From Candidatus Bathyarchaeota archaeon (GTDB lineage: Archaea; Thermoproteota; Bathyarchaeia; Bathyarchaeales; DTEX01), in assembly GCA_018396635.1 (NCBI GenBank), contig JAGTQE010000006.1, positions 25,596 to 89,595 on the forward strand: DNA of 64,000 bases, written 5' to 3'. Below the pieces are notes generated by a model. The model was not told the DNA's origin. It ran no database searches and saw only the letters and a list, made by a program, of their open reading frames with translations. The position numbers and the translations under genes are program-made. Of the stretch, positions 46,596 through 54,913 are shown one piece after another. Every line of letters starts with the position of its first letter. The stretch's first letter is position 1.

Positions 46596-46619
46596 CAAGT
46601 CTAGTCATGACTAGACTTG
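46596..46619. repeat. 24-bp perfect palindrome CAAGTCTAGTCATGACTAGACTTG
   Basis: Directly read; intergenic, downstream of the S8 peptidase stop. Confidence 0.9.
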
Positions 46620-46665
46620 GTCAAGAGGGCATAAAAAGAAGAGGATATCGTTTTAAGGGCTGCCC

Positions 46666-48411
46666 TCATGATTTTTTGTTAGATACGTAGACTTCTATGG
46701 TTACGCTGATGCTGTTTTCATGCGTATCGTAGGCTTTAATCGTTATTGTATGCCATCCATCCTTAACAGACCTGCTATTCCAGCGGTAGGAGTATGGCTC
46801 AGATGTACTTGTTGCAACTAGCTTCTCATTAATGTAGAACTCAACACGGCTCACGCCTGAATTATCATAGGCTGAGACAACGATGTTAACGAAGCCGGAT
46901 ACAGTAGATCCGTTAGATGGGCTAATTATGCTAAGTGTAGGCGGGTTGGCCACCTTAACCGTAACCGGTTTTGACTCTCCAACGTTACCGGCAGAATCAT
47001 AAGCCTTAGCAACAAACGTGTACTCGCCATCAGGGTCAGCTGTTGTATCCCAGTAGAACTCGTAGGGCTCATCGTAATCTGTAGCGAATAATATGCCATT
47101 CCTATATAACTCAACTTTAGCGACGCCGACATTATCGCTGGCGCCGACAGAAACGATGACTGCGCCGGAGACTATGTCGCCGCCCCTCGGATAAATTATC
47201 TCAACGCTTGGCGGGGTGATATCGCGTGGAGGCTGAGCTATCCCGACAGCAACCTTCAGCGCCTCGTAGGCATTAACTCTACCCCAACCATAATAGACAT
47301 CGTAGCCAGCGCTGCCTAAATCAATGGAGGTAGACTCAAGTATCTGCTCGACCTGAGGCGGCGTAAGATATGGATTGGCGGAGAAGATTAGGGCGATAAG
47401 CCCGGCAACGATGGGAGCGGAGAAGGATGTTCCAGAAGCTGAGCCATAGCTGCCACCCATAATGGTCGTATAGATGCTTACGCCTGGAGCCGACAGGTCT
47501 ATGTAAGGCCCATAAGAAGAGAAGCTGGCAATCATGTCGCCGCTATCTGTGGCGCTCACGGAAATAATGTATGGATTTTCGCTGTAATTCTCGTAGGTTC
47601 CGGTATTGCCGCCGGCGGCGACGGCTAAACCACCCTTCTCCATAAGATATTTTGCGGCGCTCGTAAGCGTGGCTGAACCATTAAATATCCGGAAGCTCAT
47701 AATAGCGGCCTTGGCGCCGCAATCGGCTGCGTATATTAGACCCTTACTTAGAAGCGAGTAGGTGGTGTAGCCATTGGGATCAGTAACCCTAACTGGCAGA
47801 ATCAGGCAGTCCCATGCAACGCCCGCCACGCCGATTCCATTATTTGTTATAGCGGCTGCAGTTCCAGCAACCTTGGTGCCATGTCCATAAACATCGCTGG
47901 TGTCAGGGTTATCGTCATAGAAGTTCCATCCTGAGAGCAGTCTGCCAGCTAGATCTGGGTGAGATTGGTCGACGCCGCTGTCGAGAACAGCGATGATAAT
48001 GCTTGGGCTACCTTTTGAAAGATCCCATGCGTTTGGGGCGTCTATTTTTGGCAGATGCCACTGCTTATAATAGTATGGGTCGTCGGGTATCTCAGAGGGC
48101 TTGAGTAAGCGGTTCTCCTCAACAAAATCAATGATGGGGTTCCTAGCCAAAGCAGACTTAATATTCTCTGCATCTTGTATGGGAATGGATATTACCAGAA
48201 CCCTTATCTGAGGTATCTCATCAATAATGCGAGCGCCAAATGAGCGCAGTAGGCTTTCTCCAGCAAGCCTATCTACGCCGGGCTTAAACCTCAGCAATAG
48301 ATCAATGTTAACTGGCTCGGTGAAGGCGGCGTATGATAGGGGCATAGCGGAGCATACTAGCGACAAAAACAGAATTATAAGCATAATTTTACCGCTTAAA
48401 GAAAGCCCCAT
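46666..48411 (-). CDS. Secreted subtilisin-like S8 protease with two C-terminal Ig-like domains
   Basis: AVLDSGVDQSHPDLAG, YGHGTKVAGTAAA, GTSFSAPIVAGLIAL; signal peptide; two repeats VEIIYPRGGDIVSG... and LSIISPSNGSTVSG... Confidence 0.96.
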   Translation of the reverse strand: MGLSLSGKIMLIILFLSLVCSAMPLSYAAFTEPVNIDLLLRFKPGVDRLAGESLLRSFGARIIDEIPQIRVLVISIPIQDAENIKSALARNPIIDFVEENRLLKPSEIPDDPYYYKQWHLPKIDAPNAWDLSKGSPSIIIAVLDSGVDQSHPDLAGRLLSGWNFYDDNPDTSDVYGHGTKVAGTAAAITNNGIGVAGVAWDCLILPVRVTDPNGYTTYSLLSKGLIYAADCGAKAAIMSFRIFNGSATLTSAAKYLMEKGGLAVAAGGNTGTYENYSENPYIISVSATDSGDMIASFSSYGPYIDLSAPGVSIYTTIMGGSYGSASGTSFSAPIVAGLIALIFSANPYLTPPQVEQILESTSIDLGSAGYDVYYGWGRVNAYEALKVAVGIAQPPRDITPPSVEIIYPRGGDIVSGAVIVSVGASDNVGVAKVELYRNGILFATDYDEPYEFYWDTTADPDGEYTFVAKAYDSAGNVGESKPVTVKVANPPTLSIISPSNGSTVSGFVNIVVSAYDNSGVSRVEFYINEKLVATSTSEPYSYRWNSRSVKDGWHTITIKAYDTHENSISVTIEVYVSNKKS

Positions 48412-48577
48412 GGGACTAAAGCCTCCAAAGTCTGCTTAAATTAAAAAAAGTTAAAGTTTATGATCCAAAAAACTGTGTTAATAATAAAGATTTTATCTCC
48501 ATAAAAAGAAAGGATTGTTAGAAAAAGATGGTTGGTTTTGTTAACCTTCTCCTATTTGGTTTCCTTTATGTCGGTCC

Positions 48578-49036
48578 CTAGAACTGTTCATATCTCCACA
48601 TTATGATGTCGCCTTCGCTCAAGACGTATTTATCGGATGCTACCGGCCCCCAATCCCAATCTTTCTTATCTTTGCTCCATATATACCATATCCAGTATCT
48701 ATTGCCCTCGTTCTTAACGCCATTTATGCTGGTTACAAAGGTGCCCTCAACTCCCGGAAATGTTGTGCCCTCAACCCTCGCAACGATCTTGGTTGCCATT
48801 AAAACGTTTGTTTCTCTGGGAACAGCAGTGTTATTGTACCAGACTTTAGTCCCATTTCCATAGTCGATTAGAATGTTCACTGGCATTGTAAATCTTTTCA
48901 GGTCGGCGGCAGCTCTCTCATAGAGACTCTTATAATTTAAGCTCTCGTTATAGTAGTATATTGCGAGATACGCAACCACTATTAATAGACAGACAAGCCC
49001 TAACGATATCCACATCCACGCACTCTTTCCATCCAT
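48578..49036 (-). CDS. Membrane-anchored DUF4430-like domain protein
   Basis: N-terminal TM; VNILIDYGNGTKVWYNN...FVTSINGVKNEGNRYWIWYIW...DWGPVASDKYVLSEGDIIMWRYEQF. Confidence 0.72.
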   Translation of the reverse strand: MDGKSAWMWISLGLVCLLIVVAYLAIYYYNESLNYKSLYERAAADLKRFTMPVNILIDYGNGTKVWYNNTAVPRETNVLMATKIVARVEGTTFPGVEGTFVTSINGVKNEGNRYWIWYIWSKDKKDWDWGPVASDKYVLSEGDIIMWRYEQF

Positions 49037-49043
49037 ATTTTTC

Positions 49044-49628
49044 TCACCTCCCTATGAGCGCAAATCTTTTAACCGCCCTAATAAGTGGGCTGCACCCAAA
49101 GAAAAAGAAGGAGAAATTGGATACTTCATGGGCTATGGAGAAGGGCGCACCCGATATTATAGCCATAATAGGCGATAGCCCAACTATAACAGTAGAAACT
49201 ATATTTGTAAGTAGGTCATAGAAGAAGGTTGCAAAAAAGCCTATAACACCAAACTTTAAGTTAATTAGCCAAGCTTCTTTTTCCAATGGCTCTTCCAGAA
49301 AATTGATATCCGAGTATAAATTCAGCTTTGATGATAACCAGCCAGCTATGGCGTAAAAGGTTTCGCAAGTACATGTGGCAGCGAGTATAATGACATTGAA
49401 ACCATATGGATTCAAAGTCCCATATACAAGCCAGATTAAAACCCCGACAATCATGCCCGGAATAAGCCCCATCATATACCCGCTAATAAAAACAAAGAGA
49501 TCCATTAGCTTAACATTAAGTATCCAGAACATAGCATAATTAGATGCCAAACTGATAGAGGTCATAAAGACAATTAAACTTAGGTTCCTTGTCGAAAATA
49601 TCTGTCTGTTTTTATTCAAGATTTTCAT
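49044..49628 (-). CDS. ECF transporter S component-like membrane protein; ORF track opens at 49679, likely ATG at 49628
   Basis: Multi-TM; LASNYAMFWILNVKLMDLFVFISGYMMGLIPGMIVGVLIWLVYGTLNPYG; pairs with DUF4430 gene. Confidence 0.65.
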   Translation of the reverse strand: MKILNKNRQIFSTRNLSLIVFMTSISLASNYAMFWILNVKLMDLFVFISGYMMGLIPGMIVGVLIWLVYGTLNPYGFNVIILAATCTCETFYAIAGWLSSKLNLYSDINFLEEPLEKEAWLINLKFGVIGFFATFFYDLLTNIVSTVIVGLSPIMAIISGAPFSIAHEVSNFSFFFFGCSPLIRAVKRFALIGR

Positions 49629-49657
49629 ATATTGGATGGATAATCCATCCAATATAT
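49627..49657. repeat. 14-bp perfect inverted repeat with 3-nt loop overlapping the likely start codon of the ECF-S-like gene
   Basis: ATATATTGGATGGA-TAA-TCCATCCAATATAT. Confidence 0.92.
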
Positions 49658-49714
49658 TAAGTTTTTGTTCAACTAACAATACTTTTAAATTTAGGTTGAG
49701 GGGGCGTTAGAGTC

Positions 49715-50584
49715 TTGGGCGAGAATTTAAGGCGTAGGCTCGCCGATTTAGAGCAGGAGGCATCATCTCTAATTGCTGAAATAGAGAGGAATGATGCTGA
49801 GGCGCGTAAGCTTGCTGGTGAGAGGAGGGTTCTCCTTGATAAATTAAGGAGTCTTAGGGCTGAGGCATTGGAGTATAAAAGTAGACGTGATGGCTTGAAC
49901 GATGAGGTTAGAAACCTTAAGATCATCTTAGCCGAGCTTAAGCGGGAATATGCTGAGAAGCTGGACTCTTTGAGAAAATTGAGGCGTGGCATTAAGGAGC
50001 ATTTGAGGTTTAAGCCAGCTAAGAGTGAGGAGGCTTTGGCGAGAGAAATTAATAATTTAGATTGGAAGATTCAAACCACCCCAATGCCGGTTATAGAGGA
50101 GCAGAAGATAATTGAGCAGATTAAAATGTTGGAGAGGCAGATGGAATTTTACCGTAAATTGGGGTCTATGAAGGATGAGATTAAGGAGATTGAGGTCCGC
50201 CTAAATGAAATTAAGGATAAGATTACGTTTTATAGGAAAATGATCGCTGAAAAAGTTTCTGAAAGCAAGATTTTTCATGAAAAAATGATTAAAGCTTTCG
50301 GTGAGGTTAATGAGCTTAAAAGTAAGCTGAATGAAGTTACTAACAAGTATTTGGAGATTCGGAATGAGGCTGCAAAGCTCCGTCTTAAGCGTAAAGATCT
50401 ACTTGATCAAATTCACGCTATAAGAAATCTTATTAGAAAGGAGGAAGAGAGGAAGAGGCGTGAGGTCATCTCCACACTTAAGGAGAAGATAAAAAGAGAG
50501 ACGTTAGAGAAAATTAGGCGCGGTGAGAAGGTTTCCTTCGAAGAATTTAGGATTTTGGTTGAAGAAGATGAGGGGAAATTTTAG
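49715..50584 (+). CDS. Coiled-coil protein (archaeal, function unknown)
   Basis: Heptad-rich Glu/Lys/Leu sequence throughout. Confidence 0.8.
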   Translation: MGENLRRRLADLEQEASSLIAEIERNDAEARKLAGERRVLLDKLRSLRAEALEYKSRRDGLNDEVRNLKIILAELKREYAEKLDSLRKLRRGIKEHLRFKPAKSEEALAREINNLDWKIQTTPMPVIEEQKIIEQIKMLERQMEFYRKLGSMKDEIKEIEVRLNEIKDKITFYRKMIAEKVSESKIFHEKMIKAFGEVNELKSKLNEVTNKYLEIRNEAAKLRLKRKDLLDQIHAIRNLIRKEEERKRREVISTLKEKIKRETLEKIRRGEKVSFEEFRILVEEDEGKF

Positions 50585-50675
50585 GATAACACATATTTAA
50601 TCAAAATATATTGAAATCTATATTTTGCGCTAAACTTTATTTCTAAGGATAACTATAATTACTTAAGGCTATATT

Positions 50676-51926
50676 ATGGGAAGAGCGATGCCAGCTCAAG
50701 GGGAGCAAGGCTTAAAGGAGGGGGATAAGGAGCGCATACTAATCGTCTGCGTCGATAGGGATAACGATGTTGGAAGAAAGGCTGGTGTTAAGACCCCCAT
50801 TATTGGAAAGGAGGAGAACATTGATGCTGCGCTTAAGCTACTGCTTGCGGATCCTGAAGAGGCTGATGCGAACGCCATGTTTGAGGCTGTGAGGATATGC
50901 AATAACTTGGAGCGAGATATTTCAGATGGAATTATATGCCAAGTTGCCACAATTGCCGGCTCCGAGCTCGGCGGAATCGCCTCTGATAGGAAACTTATCT
51001 CGGAGCTTAATGAAGTTTTAAAGAAATTTAATCCAAGCAGTTTAATCCTTGTTACAGATGGTTTCTCAGATGAAGATATCATACCGCTGATACAGTCCAG
51101 AATACCGATATCGTCAGTGAGACGTATTGTAGTTAAACACAGCGAGACGATAGAGGAGACCGCTGCCCTTTTCTCAAGATACTTAAAAAAGATACTTGAG
51201 GAACCGAGGTATTCACGCGTCTTTCTGGGCCTGCCCGGTATTCTGCTTGTGATGCTTGGGATTCTCTCATTTCTAGCAATCTTTATAAGGTATGATATTG
51301 GGACGTGGGCTTGGATTATAGGGCTGGTGATAGTCGGCAGCTATCTTATAGGTAAAGGTTACGGTTTGGATAAGAAGCTATCGGCTACCCTCTCAAAACT
51401 CTCGTCGCCGCCTGGGTTGGTTATTGCTTCATCGTTAATATTTGGGCTTCTGCTGATATTTGTTGGAGTCTATCAGGCAACGTCTCAAGTGCTGTCAAGC
51501 CCGGAGATTCTGCCAAGGCCTCCTCCCACAGACCCAAATGCTTGGCTTAACATTATGCCAAAGCTGCTTGGCGCAATTATTTCGACGTCAATCACAATAA
51601 TTATTATAGGCGCATCCATAATATTCTTTGGCAGAGGACTTGGGCTTCTCCTTGAACATGACCCGAGGTTTTGGAGGACAATAGTCTTCACCGCTGTATG
51701 CGCTTGGTCATGGAAAATCTTTAATGAGATAGCGAGAATACTAATTGATCCGACAATACCCCTAGATAGCCTTATAGCATCAATAGTAGTTGGCATAATT
51801 ATAGCGGCTGTATCAACGCCGATAGCTCACATACTGAGTAAAAAGTATGGGGGCTTCTTTAAGGAGGAGGGTGGAGCGAAGAGTGATGGAAAGGGGGAGG
51901 AATCTAAAGAGATTTCCAAGCGATGA
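50676..51926 (+). CDS. DUF373 family archaeal membrane protein
   Basis: ILIVCVDRDNDVGRKAGVKTPIIGKEENIDAALKLLLADPEEADANAMFEAVRI; TM-rich C-terminus. Confidence 0.9.
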   Translation: MGRAMPAQGEQGLKEGDKERILIVCVDRDNDVGRKAGVKTPIIGKEENIDAALKLLLADPEEADANAMFEAVRICNNLERDISDGIICQVATIAGSELGGIASDRKLISELNEVLKKFNPSSLILVTDGFSDEDIIPLIQSRIPISSVRRIVVKHSETIEETAALFSRYLKKILEEPRYSRVFLGLPGILLVMLGILSFLAIFIRYDIGTWAWIIGLVIVGSYLIGKGYGLDKKLSATLSKLSSPPGLVIASSLIFGLLLIFVGVYQATSQVLSSPEILPRPPPTDPNAWLNIMPKLLGAIISTSITIIIIGASIIFFGRGLGLLLEHDPRFWRTIVFTAVCAWSWKIFNEIARILIDPTIPLDSLIASIVVGIIIAAVSTPIAHILSKKYGGFFKEEGGAKSDGKGEESKEISKR

Positions 51927-52707
51927 TGTGGTTCGCATAGCAATTATAGGTGGATCTGGCTTAGAGGAATTGTTCAGCAGTTCAGAAAAGATTTATGTTG
52001 GGACACCATACGGCATATCGCATGAAATATCGGTCTGCGAGCTTCAGGGTAAGACTGTTGCCTTCCTACCGAGACATGGACGTGGGCACACTGTTCCACC
52101 ACATAAAATTAATTACAGGGCCAATATATACGCGCTATACAAGCTTGGAGTTGAGAGGATTATAGCGACGAATGCTGTGGGCGCAATAAATTTAGACTTT
52201 AAGCCCGGCGACCTCGTCGTCCCGCATGATTTAATAGACTTTACAAGGCAGCGTCATCTAACATTTTTCGACCAGCCCCCGGTCACGCACATTGACTTCA
52301 CTGAACCATATTGTCCGGAGATTCGCAGGATTCTTTTAGAGAAGGCTAAAAAGGTAGGCGTTGTGCACGAGAGGGCGATCTACGTTTGCACCGAGGGCCC
52401 ACGGTTCGAGACTCCGGCCGAGATAAGAATGTTTAGGATGTTGGGCTGTGATGTTGTCGGCATGACCGGTATGCCTGAAGCTGCCCTTGCAAGGGAGCTT
52501 GGCATCTGCTATGCAACTCTATGCTTTGTCTCCAATATGGCTGCCGGGATATCTGGTAGGCTTACATATGAAGAGGTTTCTGAGGTTTCTAGGGTTGTCA
52601 TGCCAAAGGTTCGGAATGTTATAATGGAGGCTGTTTCCTCCATGCCTGAGACTAGGAGCTGCCAGTGCGCTCTATCACCGGAATTGGGGAGGAAGAAGGG
52701 CGTTTAG
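51847..52707 (+). CDS. mtnP: S-methyl-5'-thioadenosine/inosine phosphorylase (MTAP family); true start probably near 51886-51928
   Basis: IAIIGGSGLEELF, LPRHGRGHTVPPHKINYRANIYAL, YVCTEGPRFETPAEIRMFRMLGCDVVGMTGMPEA. Confidence 0.94.
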   Translation: MGASLRRRVERRVMERGRNLKRFPSDDVVRIAIIGGSGLEELFSSSEKIYVGTPYGISHEISVCELQGKTVAFLPRHGRGHTVPPHKINYRANIYALYKLGVERIIATNAVGAINLDFKPGDLVVPHDLIDFTRQRHLTFFDQPPVTHIDFTEPYCPEIRRILLEKAKKVGVVHERAIYVCTEGPRFETPAEIRMFRMLGCDVVGMTGMPEAALARELGICYATLCFVSNMAAGISGRLTYEEVSEVSRVVMPKVRNVIMEAVSSMPETRSCQCALSPELGRKKGV

Positions 52708-52719
52708 GGGAGAATCCAT

Positions 52720-53502
52720 ATGCTTAGGACGCTTCTGTCCCTCCTAGGAGCATATAAAATCTATGAGAAGTGGCTTTTGCATCAGATAAAGGGTAAGAGC
52801 ATCCCTGAACATATAGCCATAATATTAGATGGCAATCGCAGATGGGCTCTGGAGAACAATCTTGAGCCTTGGGCTGGCCACCGACATGGCGCGAATAAAA
52901 CCAAAGATGTCTTAAAATGGTGTCTTGACCTTGGGGTTAAGAGCGTTACTCTTTATGCATTCTCAATGGAGAACTTTCGGCGACCTAAAGAGGAAGTTGA
53001 GAATTTAATGCAGATATTTAGGGAGAAGCTTCAAGAGACCCTGAAGAGCGACGTGATTCATCAATATAAGGTTAGGGTTAAAGTTATTGGGCGAACCCAC
53101 CTCCTCCCAGAAGACCTTCAGGAGATGATTCGCAGAGTTGAAGATGAAACCAAAAATTATAATGAGCGTTACCTGAATTTGGCAATAGCTTACGGTGGCA
53201 GGGCGGAAATAGTTGATGCCGCTAAAAAGATTGCTATGGAGGTTGCTTCAGGCAGGGTTAAGCCTGAGGAGATAGACGAAAAGACTTTTGAGCGATATCT
53301 ATATACTGCTTTCCTGCCAAAGCAAGATCCAGACTTAATTATTAGGACTTCGGGCGAGGAGCGGCTGAGCGGCTTCCTGCTTTACCAGTCAGCCTATAGT
53401 GAACTATGCTTTTTAGATGTGTATTGGCCTGAGTTTAGGCGTATAGATCTCTTGAGGGCTATTAGAACTTATCAGAGGCGTAGGAGAAGGTTTGGCGCGT
53501 AA
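52720..53502 (+). CDS. uppS: cis-prenyltransferase (UppS-like)
   Basis: HIAIILDGNRRWALENNLEPWAGHRHGANKTKDVLKWC, LYAFSMENFRRPKEEV, DLIIRTSGEERLSGFLLYQSAYSELCF. Confidence 0.96.
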   Translation: MLRTLLSLLGAYKIYEKWLLHQIKGKSIPEHIAIILDGNRRWALENNLEPWAGHRHGANKTKDVLKWCLDLGVKSVTLYAFSMENFRRPKEEVENLMQIFREKLQETLKSDVIHQYKVRVKVIGRTHLLPEDLQEMIRRVEDETKNYNERYLNLAIAYGGRAEIVDAAKKIAMEVASGRVKPEEIDEKTFERYLYTAFLPKQDPDLIIRTSGEERLSGFLLYQSAYSELCFLDVYWPEFRRIDLLRAIRTYQRRRRRFGA

Positions 53503-53527
53503 AAGCTGAAGTATGCTTAAGGCATGT

Positions 53528-54742
53528 TTAGGCTCTCTTCTTGGCGCTGACAATAGATATAATATCCTTGTCCTTAAGCACGTAACCCTCGCCAAGCCTT
53601 CTCTTCGTCCTAGCGTCCACAGCATATATAAAGCTCTCCCCCAGCTCAGTGTGGATCATGTAGGCCAAGTCTCTTGCAGTTGTGCCGCTTGGAACTAACC
53701 TGGCCTCAGGTAGAACCCTTCCATAATGGTCTGTTAGCTTATCTGGGTCCTCAACGGGGTAAACTGTTATCATCTTCAGAAGCTCGCTGAAGGCTGCGTT
53801 TATAGCGTCTTGGACACCTGTCGACCCATACTTGTCAAGTATCTTGGTTTTAATTGCTTTAAGGGCTTCAGCCTGCTTACCAGTAATCTTTGTTGAATCC
53901 TTTATCTCAAACTCTGGGTCTCCGGGAATATATTTGATTAAATTCTTTTCAGCAGCCCTTCTTAGGGCTAGTTCTGCTTCAGCACAGCATGGCACAACTA
54001 TATAGCCCGTATCCTTAAGCCTCTTTAAATTGTCCTCAGCGAAGGGCAGATCCATTTTATTTGCGGCTATAAGCATGGGCTTAGAGACCTTCCTTAAAGC
54101 GTCAACAAAGCTGAGGAATTCGTCCTCACTCCACCTCGTCGGCTTCTCACCGCTCAAATCCGCCATTTTAAGGGCTTCAATTATATGTCTCCTCTTTATC
54201 GCTAGGCCGCTCAGCCTCTCCTCCAGAAGTGACGGTAGGTCTGCTGCCCCAGCCTCAACAGTTCTAGCGATTCTAGGCCAATCTCTCCTAATAATTTGAG
54301 CAAACCACATTGTAAGCTCTCGCTCAAGAAACTTTACGTCCTCCAGCGGATCGTGCATTCCAGGCTTCACAAGCCTGCCCTCGATGTCTGTTGAACCTGA
54401 TGCGTCAACGACATGTATAAGTGCATCAGCTTTCCTTATCTCGTCGAGGAACTGGTTTCCTAACCCTCTACCACGCCAAGCATCTGGAACTAGCCCGGCG
54501 CAGTCAATTAGCTCGATGGGGATTAGTCTGATGCCATCTATGCAGACAGAGTTCACCGGGCTGTCTTTGACATTAAATTCTTTACAAACACACTGTGCCC
54601 TAAAGTATCCTATCCCTTTATTCGGTTTTATTGTCGTAAAGGGGTAGCTTGCTATTTCAACTGTCGCTAAGGTTGCGGCGCTGAAGAACGTAGACTTGCC
54701 GACATTCGGCTTACCAACAATGCCAACCATCATTATTCTCAA
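53528..54742 (-). CDS. YchF/OBG-family GTP-binding protein with TGS domain
   Basis: VGIVGKPNVGKSTFFSAATLATVEIASYPFTTIKPNKGI; C-terminal TGS. Confidence 0.95.
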   Translation of the reverse strand: MRIMMVGIVGKPNVGKSTFFSAATLATVEIASYPFTTIKPNKGIGYFRAQCVCKEFNVKDSPVNSVCIDGIRLIPIELIDCAGLVPDAWRGRGLGNQFLDEIRKADALIHVVDASGSTDIEGRLVKPGMHDPLEDVKFLERELTMWFAQIIRRDWPRIARTVEAGAADLPSLLEERLSGLAIKRRHIIEALKMADLSGEKPTRWSEDEFLSFVDALRKVSKPMLIAANKMDLPFAEDNLKRLKDTGYIVVPCCAEAELALRRAAEKNLIKYIPGDPEFEIKDSTKITGKQAEALKAIKTKILDKYGSTGVQDAINAAFSELLKMITVYPVEDPDKLTDHYGRVLPEARLVPSGTTARDLAYMIHTELGESFIYAVDARTKRRLGEGYVLKDKDIISIVSAKKRA

Positions 54743-54913
54743 CTTCCTTTAAAAGAATAAGCGTTTACAGTAAAATGAGCCTTATGGTAACTGGCCGCCA
54801 TTCACAGCAATATAAAGACTTGAGGAAGAACTTTCTCTTCAATATAATGTTATTTTTCGTGGAGTAGTGTATCTAGTAGAGTAAGATTATTAAGGTGAGA
54901 GTTTTCTGAAGTA

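Noticed and set aside
47000-47240. Internal repeats in the S8 protease as tandem DNA repeats
   Set aside because: Explained by two homologous Ig-like domains at the protein level
51847-51926. 80-nt overlap of DUF373 and MTAP genes as unusual overlapping coding
   Set aside because: MTAP family N-terminus begins near IAIIGGSG, so a downstream start removes the overlap
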